NCBI RefSeq assembly: GCF_014930455.1
Contig: NZ_JAAIYO010000002.1
Coordinates: 248,001-312,000 of the forward strand
Source of the DNA: Corallococcus soli
GTDB taxonomy: Bacteria > Myxococcota > Myxococcia > Myxococcales > Myxococcaceae
Reading direction: 5' to 3'
DNA length: 64,000 bases
A program made the position numbers and the translations under genes. Positions 26,609 to 36,211 of this stretch are shown here, one piece after another. The number at the start of each line of letters is the position of its first letter. Within the stretch, counting starts at the first letter, position 1. The notes under the pieces are model-generated. The model searched no databases. It saw nothing but the letters and a program-made list of their open reading frames with translations, and had not been told where the DNA came from.

Positions 26609-27144
26609 TGCGAATCGACCTGCTCTCTCTTTGTCAGCGCTCGGAGGAAGCCATCCCCTGGCTGCTCTCCCGCCTGGACCTGACGGGCAGCAGGGAGGAG
26701 ACCCTCCGGGGTTTCGAAGAGGTGTCTCTGCATTTCCATACCCTGGCTGCGGGGGCCTTGTTGGTCGAGGGAAGTCCAATAAGGTTCCGTGAGGAACTCC
26801 ACAGCGCCGCCAGTCACTGGCTCCGGTTCCTGAAGCATCAGAGAGCTCAAGAGTGGGCCCCTCCTGCTGCTTGTCGAAACAAGCCACTGCTCGGAGCCAT
26901 CCTCGCTGGCCATTGGGAGCTCGCGCACCACCTGGCAGAGGCTTCACCGGACCACTGGCAAGAGAAAGAGGAGTATGAGGACGATGCGTGCTGGGCCTTG
27001 CTCCTCCAGCAACTCGTCCTCTCCCGCGACGGTAGGGGCCCTCGACTTGACACCCTGCTTGAGCGACTCGGGGCTCTGGGGGGCGAGCTGAACGAGCATC
27101 GACAAGCATGGGTTCGCGGCCTCCTTTCGCGAGGGAGTCTCGCA
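26608..27144 (+). pseudogene. Second immunity-like gene (Imm49-like), cut by an IS66 element
   Basis: 179 codons remain from the ATG at 26608, which overlaps the previous stop. The readable protein is mostly helical, with LSRLDLTGSREETLRGF, LLGAILAGHWELAHHLAEA and LLERLGALGGELNEHRQAWV, an arrangement like Imm49-type immunity proteins. The frame runs into foreign DNA at 27145, where an IS66 end begins (GTAAGCG). The original C-terminus is lost, so the protein is probably inactive or altered. The family call is tentative. Confidence 0.6.
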
Positions 27145-28344
27145 GTAAGCGTTCAGGTGGGATGGGCGGTTGAAGAAGGAGCAGGCCAGCAGCCGACGGT
27201 AGGCCTGGCGCTCGCTGACGCGGCGTGGGGCATGGGACACGGCGTGTCGTGGCCGAGGTCGACCCCAAGGATGCGCGCATCGCGGAGCTCGAGCGTCAAG
27301 TCGAGGAACTGACTCGACTGGTGCAGGAGTTGCGGGAGCAGTTGCGGCGCAACTCGGGCAACTCGAACCGGCCACCGTCGAGCGATACGCCGGGGCAGAA
27401 GGCGGAGCGGCGCAAGCAGAGCGGGAGTGGGAAGAAGCGCGGGGGGCAGCCGGGACACAAAGGCCTGACACGCGCGCTGGTTGCCGAGGAGAAGGTGAGC
27501 GAGTTCAAGCACCTCTTCCCGTCCGCGTGTGAGAATTGCTGGACTCCCCTCTCGCCCGAAGGCGGCACGCGGGTGCGGCGCTACCAATCCGTGGAATTGC
27601 CGCCGCTCAAGGCCCACGTCACACAGTGGGTGCGCCATGGCGTGGAGTGCCCCAGGTGCCAGCATGAGACGTGGGCAAGCACCGCGCCGATTCCGACGTC
27701 GCCCTTCGGTCCGCGGCTATCCGCCGTCGTTGGCCTTTTGACGGGCGTCTACCACCTGAGTCGGCGCTCGGCGGTGAGGCTTCTGGGGGATGTGCTGGGC
27801 ATCGATATTTCTCTGGGGGCGGTGAGCGCCGTCGAGGCGCGCGTCAGCGAGGCGGTGAAGCCCGCGGTGGACGAAGCCTGGGCCCAGGTGTTGTCGGCGC
27901 CGGTGAAGCACACGGACGGCACCCAGTGGCTTGAGGGTGGCCAGGCGCGCGCGCTGTGGACCATCGCCTCGTCAATGGCCACCGTCTTCAAGATTCTGAC
28001 GGACGGCAAATCGCGGACGCTCGCAGCGCTCTTCGGCCTGAAGCTCGGTGTCCTCGTGAGCGACCGCGCCACCGCGCTGAATTTCTGGGCCATGGAAGCG
28101 CGGCAGGTGTGCTGGGCCCACCTCTTGAGGAAGGCCATTTCCTTCTCGGAGCGCGACGGGCCAGCCGGAGCGATTGGGCGCGAGTTGCTCGACTACATCG
28201 GCATCCTCTTCGACTACTGGGGACGACTCCGGAGCGGCGAATTGCAGCGGGACACGCTGCAAGGGCGCATGGCCCCGGTACGCGCCCAGGTGGAGGCCCT
28301 GCTTGAGTGCGCGGTGGCCGCGAGGCTGCCGCACGTCTCCGGCG
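27145..28344 (+). mobile_element. IS66-family element, tnpC-only type, right end lost
   Basis: The left end is set by GTAAGCGTTCAGGTGGGATG, the usual IS66 start, which interrupts the immunity-like gene. Only the transposase lies inside, with no tnpA/tnpB, as in the ISBst12 subgroup. The right part is missing: transposase homology stops at 28344 and a different sequence starts. Confidence 0.75.
27225..28344 (+). pseudogene. IS66 transposase TnpC, C-terminally truncated
   Basis: The first ~373 codons are intact: N-terminal coiled coil (RIAELERQVEELTRLVQELR), the leader NSGNSNRPPSSDTPGQK, the zinc-finger region with Cys pairs (ACENCWTPL, VECPRCQHETW), and the DDE part with VKHTDGTQWLEGG and ARQVCWAHLLRKAISFSE. 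Homology ends after AARLPHVSG; the frame then continues for about 45 codons in unrelated DNA. The catalytic Glu and C-terminus (the NNHAER-type motif) are gone, so it cannot transpose. Start may be GTG at 27225 or 27249. Confidence 0.85.
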
Positions 28345-28366
28345 GTGAGCGTCAAGGTAGATGTCG
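28345..28366 (+). repeat. Group II intron-like 5' end (22 bases)
   Basis: GTGAGCGTCAAGGTAGATGT begins exactly where IS66 transposase homology stops. The same string, with two changes, begins at 62060 where an IS3 transposase is cut, and there continues as a longer intron-like 5' region. Only about 20 bases match here. Confidence 0.45.
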
Positions 28367-28398
28367 CGTGAGAGGGTTCCCCCATGCGTCAGGGAAGA

Positions 28399-28523
28399 CG
28401 TCGTCTCGGCAGACGGGCCGAGCTGACGATGTCCTCCGCGCGCCTCGCTCGCTCGCATTGACGCAATGCCCATGGTGGCCTTGAAGCACCCATGACGCAG
28501 CGACCGAATTCTGGGTACGCACA
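28399..28523. repeat. Dispersed TGACGCA-box element, copy 1
   Basis: Starts with a hairpin (CTCGGC-AGACGG-GCCGAG) and CGCGCCTCGCTCGCTCGC, then TGACGCAATGCC, and ends with the conserved right box ATGACGCAGCGACCGAATTC then TGGGTACGCACA (28492-28523). Copies 2-4 are at 34211, 38818 and 54966, all in the same orientation. Read on the other strand the box begins TGTGCSTACCC and is followed by spaced TGCGTCA repeats, as at IS21-type ends. Confidence 0.65.
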
Positions 28524-28546
28524 CGGGGCAGGCGCCTGCGCGTCTT

Positions 28547-28581
28547 TCGGTGCGCCGCGCTCGAAGCACGCGGCGCACCGA
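28547..28581 (-). terminator. Hairpin terminator of the EGF/FG-GAP lipoprotein gene
   Basis: Perfect 13-bp stem TCGGTGCGCCGCG / CGCGGCGCACCGA with a 9-base loop, 66 bases past the stop of the minus-strand gene. On the minus strand it is followed by AAAGACG rather than a U tract. Confidence 0.7.
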
Positions 28582-28646
28582 TTCTCCTACCGAGACCGCG
28601 CTGAAATCAGGGCACACCGTCCCAGCGCGGTATCGCGGACAGCGAC

Positions 28647-31070
28647 TTAGAGTCCGTTGGGGACCACGGTCACGGTGCCGGAGCCCCTGTTGGTCAGGAT
28701 GAGATCGGCGTACCCATCCGCGTCCATGTCCGCGGTGGCGATGGCGTTGAGGCCAGGCGAGGCGCCGGTCGTGACGACGGTGCCCGCGGTGAAGCCTCCG
28801 TTGCCGTTGCCGGTCATCGGGCGGACGCCGCCCGAGGCCGCTGTCACGAGGATGTAGGCGTCGAGCTTGCCATCGCCGTTGAAGTCACCGGCCACGACGC
28901 CCAGCGCCGAGTTGGCGGCCGTATTGGTCGCGGCGGTTGACTGAGCGCCGCTCGCGAAGGTGCCGTTGCCGTTCCCTCTGAAGTAGAAGAGGAACCGGCC
29001 GGCCGCGCCGTTCGAGAGGATGTCGAGCGTGCCGTCGCCGTTGGCGTCGCCGAAGGCGATGCCCGCCGTCTGGCCGCTGGCGGAATTGCTGTAGGCGACG
29101 GGTGCGGCGAACGTGCCGTCTCCCTGGTTGATGAGGACCGACAGGCGTGCGCTGGCGGGGCTCGTCACCACGATATCGGAGAAGCCATCGCTGTTCAGGT
29201 CACGGCACGCGATGCTCGACTGAGCGCCGCCGGTGCTTTGGATGCCGATGAACGTGGGTGCGCCGAAGCTGCCCGCGCCGTTGCCGAGCAGCACGCTCAC
29301 CAGGTTCTGGGTCACGCTGGTCGTGGCGATGTCAGCCGCCCCGTCGTTGTCGAAGTCCCCGGTGCAGAGGTGGACGGAGCCTGGGGTGCCCGTGGTGAAG
29401 CTCGTCGGCGCGCCGAAGGTCCCGGGCGCGCTCGAGCCCAGGTTCTTGTAGACGCTGATGTCTCCGTTGATGAGGGGCAGGTTGGTCTGGCCGTCGACGG
29501 TGACGGCGTCGAGCCACCCGTCGCCGTCCACGTCCACGGCCACGACCGCGTTGCTGGAGAGCGAGGCGCTCCCATAGTTGACCTCCGACTGGACGCTGGC
29601 GTCGCCATTCCCCAGGAAGACGGAGAGCGAGCCAGAGGGAGTCTGGGTCGACCCGGATTCGGCATTGGCCACCAGGATGTCGAGCTTGCCGTCGCCATTC
29701 ACATCGGCGACCGCCGGGGCCAGCGGGCTGTGGTTGGCGGGGGAGCTGACCGGCGTGCCGGGGACCTGGCCGGTGGGGGCGGTCTGGCAGGTGGCGTTCG
29801 AGCATATCTGTCCCGTCGAGCACACGATGCCGCAGGCGCCGCAACTGGCTGCGTCGCTCTGAAGGTTCACCTCGCAGCCGTCGGACGAGTTCGCGTTGCA
29901 GTCCGCGAGGGTGCCGGAGCAAGACTGGCAGATGTTCCCCTCGTAGGTGGGCGCGCACTTGCAGGTGTAGCTACCCACGCCGTCGATGCAGGTGCCACCG
30001 TTCAGGCAGGGGTTTGCGGCGCACTCGTCGATGTTGGTGCAGGTCACGCCGTCGCCCTCGTACCCCGCATCGCAGGCGCAGGTGAAGGAGCCCCCGGTGT
30101 TGGTGCAGGAGGCGTTTTCGTTGCAGTTGTCGGTACCGGCGGCGCACTCGTCGATGTCGGTGCAGGTCACGCCGTCGCCCTCGTACCCCGCCGTGCAGGC
30201 GCAGGTGAAGGAGCCCGCGATGTTGGTGCAGGAGGCGTTTTCGTTGCAGTTGTCGGTACCGGCGGCGCACTCGTCGATGTCGGTGCAGGTCACGCCGTCG
30301 CCCTCGTACCCGGCATTGCAGGCGCAGGTGAAGGAGCCCGCGATGTTGGTGCAGGAGGCGTTTTCGTTGCAGTTGTCGGTACCGGCGGCGCACTCGTCGA
30401 TGTCGGTACACACTGTCGGCTGTCCCGTGCAGGTGTAGCCCGGCTCCACCTGGCAGACACTGTTACAGCCGTCTCCGGAGAGCTGGTTGTCGTCGTCACA
30501 GGTTTCGGCTCCACCAATCACCCCGTCACCACAGAAGGCTCGGATGGACGTCTCCACCGCGTCCACCTGGTAGGCCCCGAACAACGCGCCCCGCAGGCGC
30601 ACGTAGCGATAGGGGTAGTTCCCGGGGTAGCTCGCCACCGCGACATGGGTCCCCAGGCCCATGTGCAGCAGGCTGGAGCCGACCTGGGTCCCATCCGCCT
30701 TCAGGAAGTCCACCTGGGCCACCAGGAACACCGACAGGCCATGGTAATAGACGCGCAGGTCGCCGGTGCCCTCCTCGCCCTGCCCCAGGTCCAGCACCAG
30801 CGCCGAGAGCAGGGTCGGTATCGTCGCCCGCTGCCCGTCCGGTGCGCCCAGCGCCCTGTTCGGGTGGAGAACCGCCGGCGTGGTGCCCGGCGCCACCGCG
30901 TCCGCATACAAGTCCCACGGCGGCGCGAGCTCCTGGCTCACCTGCGTCAACGCCTCATCACTTCCAGGCTCTGCCCCTTCGTCGAGGGGCTCCACACCAC
31001 AAGCGCCCAGTGACAAGGCCAGTGTCACGCCCAGCCCCCACGACCACAGCACACCTTGACGGCTTCGCAT
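28647..31070 (-). CDS. Surface lipoprotein: Cys-rich repeat, EGF repeats and FG-GAP propeller
   Basis: 807 residues from the ATG at 31070 (GGGGGAG upstream), which opens [20 protein letters not shown] with lipobox LGAC; the open frame upstream is not used. Order: a beta-sandwich region (50-180) with [20 protein letters not shown]; the myxobacterial Cys-rich repeat [16 protein letters not shown]; three almost identical EGF modules [20 protein letters not shown] and a fourth, [19 protein letters not shown]; then about seven FG-GAP/VCBS units ([43 protein letters not shown]) forming a Ca-binding propeller. It is probably a surface adhesin or matrix protein. A hairpin terminator follows. Confidence 0.93.
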   Translation of the reverse strand: MRSRQGVLWSWGLGVTLALSLGACGVEPLDEGAEPGSDEALTQVSQELAPPWDLYADAVAPGTTPAVLHPNRALGAPDGQRATIPTLLSALVLDLGQGEEGTGDLRVYYHGLSVFLVAQVDFLKADGTQVGSSLLHMGLGTHVAVASYPGNYPYRYVRLRGALFGAYQVDAVETSIRAFCGDGVIGGAETCDDDNQLSGDGCNSVCQVEPGYTCTGQPTVCTDIDECAAGTDNCNENASCTNIAGSFTCACNAGYEGDGVTCTDIDECAAGTDNCNENASCTNIAGSFTCACTAGYEGDGVTCTDIDECAAGTDNCNENASCTNTGGSFTCACDAGYEGDGVTCTNIDECAANPCLNGGTCIDGVGSYTCKCAPTYEGNICQSCSGTLADCNANSSDGCEVNLQSDAASCGACGIVCSTGQICSNATCQTAPTGQVPGTPVSSPANHSPLAPAVADVNGDGKLDILVANAESGSTQTPSGSLSVFLGNGDASVQSEVNYGSASLSSNAVVAVDVDGDGWLDAVTVDGQTNLPLINGDISVYKNLGSSAPGTFGAPTSFTTGTPGSVHLCTGDFDNDGAADIATTSVTQNLVSVLLGNGAGSFGAPTFIGIQSTGGAQSSIACRDLNSDGFSDIVVTSPASARLSVLINQGDGTFAAPVAYSNSASGQTAGIAFGDANGDGTLDILSNGAAGRFLFYFRGNGNGTFASGAQSTAATNTAANSALGVVAGDFNGDGKLDAYILVTAASGGVRPMTGNGNGGFTAGTVVTTGASPGLNAIATADMDADGYADLILTNRGSGTVTVVPNGL
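30028..30411. repeat. Tandem 123-bp repeat encoding EGF modules
   Basis: Three copies of a 123-base unit inside the lipoprotein gene, each coding a 41-residue EGF module. Copies differ at only a few bases (for example NAG, TAG and DAG before YEGDGV), so they arose by recent duplication and can change number by slippage or recombination. Confidence 0.85.
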
Positions 31071-31492
31071 CTTGTTTCTCCCCCAAGGAGCAGGATGGAA
31101 CCCGGAATGGACCAGCCCCCCTATGGAACGAAAGACACTATTCCTCTCACCCTCCCGTTCGGCCAGCAACATGCAAATGGCCAGCGTCCTCTGGCGACCA
31201 GCCAGAAAGCACTTGAGAACCATGGACGCAGAGTCCATGACATGCATTTGAGCGCCTCCGCGAATCAGGGGGACGATGGGGGGGCACAGCGCACCTCCGA
31301 CTGCGCCGGTGAGCCCCAGGAGCGTGGGTGCTTGGAGCCCCAAAGGCGCTGAAATGCCTTCCACGCCTTCTGCTGGAGTCCTTGCGCCGGGGCATGTCAC
31401 GAATTGATGAGGGTTCTCCATTTCAAACGACAAATGTCAGAGTGGTATGGTTGTCTCCTGCTCCCCGGAATGCCTTCCGGAAAGGAGGCACC
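31071..31492. other. Divergent intergenic region
   Basis: 422 bases between the EGF/FG-GAP lipoprotein (-) and the astacin gene (+). It must hold both promoters. An inverted repeat CATGGA-CGCAGAG-TCCATG lies at 31222-31240, midway, and could be an operator. No other gene or clear -35/-10 pair was seen. Confidence 0.4.
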
Positions 31493-32656
31493 ATGCTTCG
31501 ACGCACATGGAAGTCCGCGCTGGTTGCTCTGTTCATCCCCAGTCTGCTGCTCACCGCCTGTGGTGAGGGACTGGAGTCGCGTCCCGCCCTGGACCCGGAG
31601 ATGGCCCGAGTGCCGGCTGGCGCCCCGGTTCGCGAGGGCTACGCCTGGAACGCCGCGAGAGGGAAGCTGGTGCCAGTGAAGTACGCCGAGGTGGATGGAC
31701 TGGCCATCCTCGATGGAGACATGGTTCTCGGCACGGTGGAGGAGATGGAGGCGCGCGTGCGCGAGGTGAAGGCCCGGGGAGGTCTCGACGCCCCGGGAGT
31801 CCACGCCCAGGGCGTGGCCATCACCGGAGCAAACTATCGCTGGCCCAACTTCGAGGTGCCCTACAGCATCGACGCGGCCACACCAAACCAGGGGAGGATC
31901 ACGGACGCCATCAATCACTGGCAACAGCGTACACACCTCCGCTTCGTACAACGCACCGTGCTCAACGCGGTGCTGTACCCGGACTACGTCCACTTCCAGT
32001 CTGGCACCGGGTGCAGTGCCAACACGGGGCGAATTGGTGGCAAGCAAGGGGTGTGGATGGATGGCACCTGCAGCACGGGCAACATCATCCATGAAATCGG
32101 ACATGCGCTGGGCCTCTGGCATGAGCAGGCGCGCGAGGACCGCAATACCTACGTGCGCATACGGTACGAGAACATCCTCGCGGGCCAGGAGCACAACTTC
32201 GACCAGCAGATCGCCGACGGCGACGACCTCTTCGCCTATGACTACGGCTCCATCATGCACTACCCCCGGACGGCGTTCACGAGGAACGGGCAGACCACCG
32301 TCGAGACCCTGGGAGGGCAGGCCATCGGGCAGCGCGACGCGCTGAGCATCAGGGACGCGGCAACCGTGGCGCGTCTCTACTCGAAAACGATCTCCCTGCG
32401 CACCTCGGGCGGCTACTACCTGTGGGCCGAGGACGGCGGCGGCGGCGATTTGTATTCCACCTTCACCGAAGACCATTATTCCTGGGCGAAGTTCCGACTG
32501 GTGGACCGCAACGGCTTCGGGCTGCAATCTGGCGACCTCGTCCACCTGCAGACGCACGAAGGCAACTATGTCATGGCCGTGAACGGTTACCCTGCGAGGC
32601 CCATCCCTACTGTCCGCCCATGGCATGGCTTCCCCTGGAGGAACGATAGCCAGTGA
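31493..32656 (+). CDS. Astacin-family zinc metalloprotease, lipoprotein
   Basis: 387 residues; AAAGGAGG correctly spaced before the ATG. Signal MLRRTWKSALVALFIPSLLL and lipobox LLTAC. A propeptide-like part runs to about residue 110, then the astacin domain begins (ITGANYRWPNFEVPYSIDAA). The zinc site is complete: HEIGHALGLWHE (His200, Glu201, His204, His210), and the Met-turn is YGSIMHYP. The last ~80 residues begin a fascin-like beta-trefoil (ISLRTSGGYYLWAEDGGGGD, LVHLQTHEGNYVMAVNG), which ends abruptly and may be truncated. Likely a surface protease for prey or matrix degradation. Confidence 0.93.
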   Translation: MLRRTWKSALVALFIPSLLLTACGEGLESRPALDPEMARVPAGAPVREGYAWNAARGKLVPVKYAEVDGLAILDGDMVLGTVEEMEARVREVKARGGLDAPGVHAQGVAITGANYRWPNFEVPYSIDAATPNQGRITDAINHWQQRTHLRFVQRTVLNAVLYPDYVHFQSGTGCSANTGRIGGKQGVWMDGTCSTGNIIHEIGHALGLWHEQAREDRNTYVRIRYENILAGQEHNFDQQIADGDDLFAYDYGSIMHYPRTAFTRNGQTTVETLGGQAIGQRDALSIRDAATVARLYSKTISLRTSGGYYLWAEDGGGGDLYSTFTEDHYSWAKFRLVDRNGFGLQSGDLVHLQTHEGNYVMAVNGYPARPIPTVRPWHGFPWRNDSQ

Positions 32657-32912
32657 CTGCTGAATGCCCAGGCATGTCAAGAGTCGGGTGAACGGACCAC
32701 ATCCGGGTCAGCCAAACGGATCGCGACTTCTGAACGCTCAGGACTGGCCGCTTGCCGTCTGCCTCAGGGGAGGTGACACCGCAGTCGCCGACCGGTGTTC
32801 CTTGCGCATGAACCTTCACTCCCGGCGTTTTGAAGTCAGCCACGGTGATCCACTCGGGCAGGGGGCCTCACGAGCGTCGCCGATGCGTTCGCCCGTGGAG
32901 GACCACGGCGGA

Positions 32913-33230
32913 ATGTCCCGTGCACGGTCGAGGCTTGCCTCGCTCTCCTTCGCCCTGTGCCTCGGTCTGGCGGCCGGAGTTGTCACGGGGGGCGACGACG
33001 ATGATGCGTCTTCGACGCTGCATGTGGATCTCCAGGCCATCATTGAGGACGCCGTCTCCAAGGGTGTGACTCCGGGCGTCTCGCTGGCCGTTGCCTCCGA
33101 CGAAGGCCCGACGTGGCTGGGCGCAGCCGGTGTCGGGGACGTGGAGCGGAACCGTGCGCCGGAGGGGGGCCGGCCCGCTCCTCATCAATCTCCCGGCGAC
33201 GTGAATGAAATTCCCGGGTCCCCGTCATGA
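32913..33230 (+). pseudogene. Truncated beta-lactamase/D-Ala-carboxypeptidase-like gene
   Basis: 105 codons. After a signal peptide (LASLSFALCLGLAAGVVTGG) it reads LQAIIEDAVSKGVTPGVSLA, then DEGPTWLGAAGVGDVERN, the usual opening of serine beta-lactamase-like hydrolases. It then becomes unrelated and stops before any SxxK motif, so it is a remnant. A start at 32883 is also possible. Confidence 0.6.
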
Positions 33231-33299
33231 AGGACACAGTGCAAGGGGGCGGCGAGAGCTGCCCCTCCGCTGGAGACCTCAAAGAAAAGGGGAAGTCCC

Positions 33300-34052
33300 A
33301 TGTTCGCGGTTCGCAGTGGCTCCGAGGCTGGTCGTGCGCGTGAAAACCGTTCGTCCGCGAAGGGCAGGGGATGGGCGGCGCTCGCGCTGCTGCTCCTGCC
33401 GCTGACGGCGGCGGCGGGACCGGGCCCGAACTACCGCTGGGACGAGTCGCGCAACCGCCCCAGGCCCAACCGCTGCCACGATGCCTCGCAGTGCGACGGC
33501 GCGCGCACGTGCAGCCCCGCGGGCTGGTGTCAGGGCGATGCGCGTCCCACTCCGCCCGCTCCGCCTCCTGGGTGGTCGGAGCCGAACCCTGGCCGGGGAG
33601 AGATGCGTCCCCAACGCAGCACCTTCATCCGCAGCAAGCTCGCGGGGCTCGTCATCGACATCGAGGGGGCCAACCGCTCGCCCGGCGCGGGGCTCGTCGC
33701 ATTCCGGGCCAAGTCCAACCGCGAGGGCAATGACAACCAGATGTGGGAGCTGGTGCCCACGAAAGGCGGCTACCTCATCCGCAGCCGGCTCAACGGGCTC
33801 GTGCTCGACGTGGAGGGGGCCAACGAGGCCGCGGGAGCCCGCGTGATCACCTGGGAGGCCCACGGCGGAGTCAATCAGGTGTGGCAGCTCGTGCCCGGTC
33901 GCGTTCGCGGCACCTACTTCATCCAGAGTCGGCTCAACGGCCTGGTGCTGGATATCGAGGGCGGCAGGACGGATGGCTCGGGGCGGCTCATCACCTTCCC
34001 CATGCATCGCAAGGGGAAGGCGGACAACCAGCTCTGGCGGCTGGACGTCTGA
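33300..34052 (+). CDS. Exported RICIN-type beta-trefoil lectin-like protein
   Basis: 250 residues; AAAAGGGGAAG precedes the ATG. A signal peptide lies at about 20-42 (WAALALLLLPLTAAAGPGPN). A short Cys-containing segment (NRCHDASQCDGARTC) and a Pro linker follow, then three trefoil repeats: FIRSKLAGLVIDIEGA...NQMWELVP, LIRSRLNGLVLDVEGA...NQVWQLVP and FIQSRLNGLVLDIEGG...NQLWRLDV. Each has the QxW motif and a Leu/Val-Asp-Ile/Val-Glu sugar-site pattern. It probably binds carbohydrate at the surface or in the medium. Stand-alone gene. Confidence 0.88.
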   Translation: MFAVRSGSEAGRARENRSSAKGRGWAALALLLLPLTAAAGPGPNYRWDESRNRPRPNRCHDASQCDGARTCSPAGWCQGDARPTPPAPPPGWSEPNPGRGEMRPQRSTFIRSKLAGLVIDIEGANRSPGAGLVAFRAKSNREGNDNQMWELVPTKGGYLIRSRLNGLVLDVEGANEAAGARVITWEAHGGVNQVWQLVPGRVRGTYFIQSRLNGLVLDIEGGRTDGSGRLITFPMHRKGKADNQLWRLDV

Positions 34053-34210
34053 CCCCATCACCCCGGGGCGCAGGAAGGGCCGCGAGCCCGCGGCTGCGTG
34101 CCCATGGGGCGTTACGATGATTGGGGACTTGTAGCCTGCCATCCCCGGATGGCACGGGGTGAGGATCGCATGCGCTACTCACTCGCCGTGATACACGGTT
34201 GGCTCCAGGC

Positions 34211-34242
34211 ATGATGCTGCGACCGAAATCTGGGTAGGCTCA
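34211..34242. repeat. Dispersed TGACGCA-box element, copy 2 (right box only)
   Basis: ATGATGCTGCGACCGAAATC followed by TGGGTAGGCTCA matches the conserved right box of the dispersed element with a few changes. It lies in the 240-base gap before the sensor kinase; the left part is not recognisable. Confidence 0.55.
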
Positions 34243-34291
34243 TCGGTCAACCGCGCGCTCGAAGGGGGCTCGGCGAGCTCCTACGCTCAAC

Positions 34292-36211
34292 GTGTCCACC
34301 ATGTCCTGGCGCATCGTCTTTGTCTTCTGCCTCCTGTTGCTGCTGTCCCCCCAGGGGGTGGCCCAGGAGGCGCGTCCGGCCGGAAAGTCCGTGCTCCTGC
34401 TCATTCCCGAGGATACGGCGCTGCCCGCCATGGCGACGCTCGTCGCCAGTCTTCGCTCTACCTTGTGGGAGGCCCAGGGCGGTCCAATCACCCTGGATGT
34501 CGAGAGCCTGGATCTGGGTTGGGCCCGCGGGCCTGCCTACACACACGCCCTGCACACCTGGTATCTCGCCAAGTACCGGGAGCGCCGGCCGGATGCCATC
34601 CTCGCCTTCCGCTCCGACGCCATCCAGTTGGCCCTGCAACTGCGCCAGGAGCTGTGGCCGGAGATCCCGATGATCGTCCTTTCCGAGGACGAGCGGCTCT
34701 GGGAGCAGCAGCCTCGCCCGGAGCGGGTGGCGGGCCTCTGGCTGCATTATGACATGCGGGCCACCGCGGAGCTGGCCCTGCAACTGCTGCCCAGCACACG
34801 GAGGTTGGCGCTCGTCAACGGCTCCAGTCCCTGGGAGCGCGCTCAGCAGGAGCAGATGGTGCGAGAGCTGCAATCGCTGCTGGAGCAGCGGGGACTGGAG
34901 TTCATCGACCTGAGCAACCTGCCGCTGGCCGGGCTGCTTGAGCGCGCGAGGACCCTACCGGACGGCACCACGGTCCTCACCTTCAGCTTCATGACCGATC
35001 CCAGCGGGAGACCCTTCGTGGGGCGTGAGATCGCACGCATGTTGCTCTCCGCCAGCAATCGGCCCTGCTTCGCCCTCCATGACACCGTCCTGGGTCTGGG
35101 GTTCGTGGGCGGAGCGCTCGTCAGCTACGAGGCCGTGGGCCAACAGCTGGGCATGCTCACCTCCCGCGTGTTGCGCGGAGAGCAGGAGGAGTTCCTCGCG
35201 CCCCTGAAGCCGGCATCCGTGGACACGCTGACGGTCGATGCCCGCGCGCTGCGGCGCTGGGACATCCCCCGTGAGCGGGTGCCTCCCGGGGTGCGGCTCG
35301 CCTACGACGAGCCCACCCTCTGGGAGCGCTACCGCTGGTGGGTCCTGGGGGCCCTGATGATCAGCGGCCTGCAGGCGCTGGTGGCCGGAGGGCTCGTGGT
35401 GGAGCGCCGACGCCGCATGCGTGCCCAGGCCGAACTTCTTGAGCGCCAACGCCTGGAGAAGCTCGCGGAGCTGGAGGCACGTCGAACCCTGGATCAGCTG
35501 GCCCACGTGAGCCGGGTGGCCGCCCTGGGCGAGCTGGCAGCCTCACTGGCTCATGAACTCAACCAGCCCCTGGCCGCGATCCTCAGCAACGCCCAGGCCG
35601 CACGCCGCCTGCTGAACGCCACACCCGCGGAGCCGGATGAGCTGCGCGAGGCCCTCGGGGACATTGTCTCCGACGGCAAGCGCGCGGGCGAAGTCATTCA
35701 CCGCATGCGCATGCTGCTCAAGCGGGGGGAACCCCGGCAGGAGCTCCACTCACTCAATGACGTGGTGTGCGAGGTGGGGCGACTGCTGGTCAACGACATG
35801 CACCTGCGCGGCGCGGACCTGCACCTGGCGCTGGCTCCGTCGCTTCCCGCCGTTCAGGGGGACGGAATCCAGCTCCAACAGGTGGTGCTCAACCTGCTCA
35901 TCAACGCCATGGATGCCATGGCGGATGTCCCCGCGGGCCAGCGCCAGGTGCAGGTCCGCACCATCTCGCCAGTCCCGGGGCAGGTGGAGCTGTGCGTGCA
36001 GGACTCGGGAGGAGGGATCGAGCCGTCGCGGCTGGCCCTCATCTTCGAACCCTTCTACTCCACAAAGGAACACGGGCTGGGCATGGGGCTGTCCATCAGC
36101 CGCTCCATCGTCGAGGCGCACGGCGGACGCCTGCAAGCCGAGAGCCCTCTGGGGCAGGGGGCTCTGTTACGGTGCGTGCTTCCTGCGGCCCGCGCGGAGT
36201 CCTCGTCATGA
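34292..36211 (+). CDS. Sensor histidine kinase with ABC-substrate-binding-like sensor
   Basis: 639 residues from a GTG; an ATG three codons later is an alternative. Signal-type helix IVFVFCLLLLLSPQGVAQE, then a ~300-residue extracytoplasmic domain with the two-lobe pattern of ABC transporter sugar/nucleobase-binding proteins (KYRERRPDAILAFRSDAIQL, FALHDTVLGLGFVGGALVSY). A membrane helix WWVLGALMISGLQALVAGGL follows, then the HisKA domain with His421 in SLAHELNQPLAAILSNAQAA, and the ATPase domain with NLLINAMDAM, SGGGIEP and GLGMGLSISRSIVEAHGG. The response regulator gene overlaps its stop (ATGA). Ligand unknown. Confidence 0.93.
   Translation: MSTMSWRIVFVFCLLLLLSPQGVAQEARPAGKSVLLLIPEDTALPAMATLVASLRSTLWEAQGGPITLDVESLDLGWARGPAYTHALHTWYLAKYRERRPDAILAFRSDAIQLALQLRQELWPEIPMIVLSEDERLWEQQPRPERVAGLWLHYDMRATAELALQLLPSTRRLALVNGSSPWERAQQEQMVRELQSLLEQRGLEFIDLSNLPLAGLLERARTLPDGTTVLTFSFMTDPSGRPFVGREIARMLLSASNRPCFALHDTVLGLGFVGGALVSYEAVGQQLGMLTSRVLRGEQEEFLAPLKPASVDTLTVDARALRRWDIPRERVPPGVRLAYDEPTLWERYRWWVLGALMISGLQALVAGGLVVERRRRMRAQAELLERQRLEKLAELEARRTLDQLAHVSRVAALGELAASLAHELNQPLAAILSNAQAARRLLNATPAEPDELREALGDIVSDGKRAGEVIHRMRMLLKRGEPRQELHSLNDVVCEVGRLLVNDMHLRGADLHLALAPSLPAVQGDGIQLQQVVLNLLINAMDAMADVPAGQRQVQVRTISPVPGQVELCVQDSGGGIEPSRLALIFEPFYSTKEHGLGMGLSISRSIVEAHGGRLQAESPLGQGALLRCVLPAARAESSS

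Noticed and set aside
25253-27280. 675-codon open frame on the minus strand
   Set aside because: Runs opposite the AHH and immunity genes, which carry family motifs and ribosome-binding sites.
30028-30411. CRISPR-like array
   Set aside because: Units are 123 bp with no unique spacers and are in frame with a coding EGF repeat.
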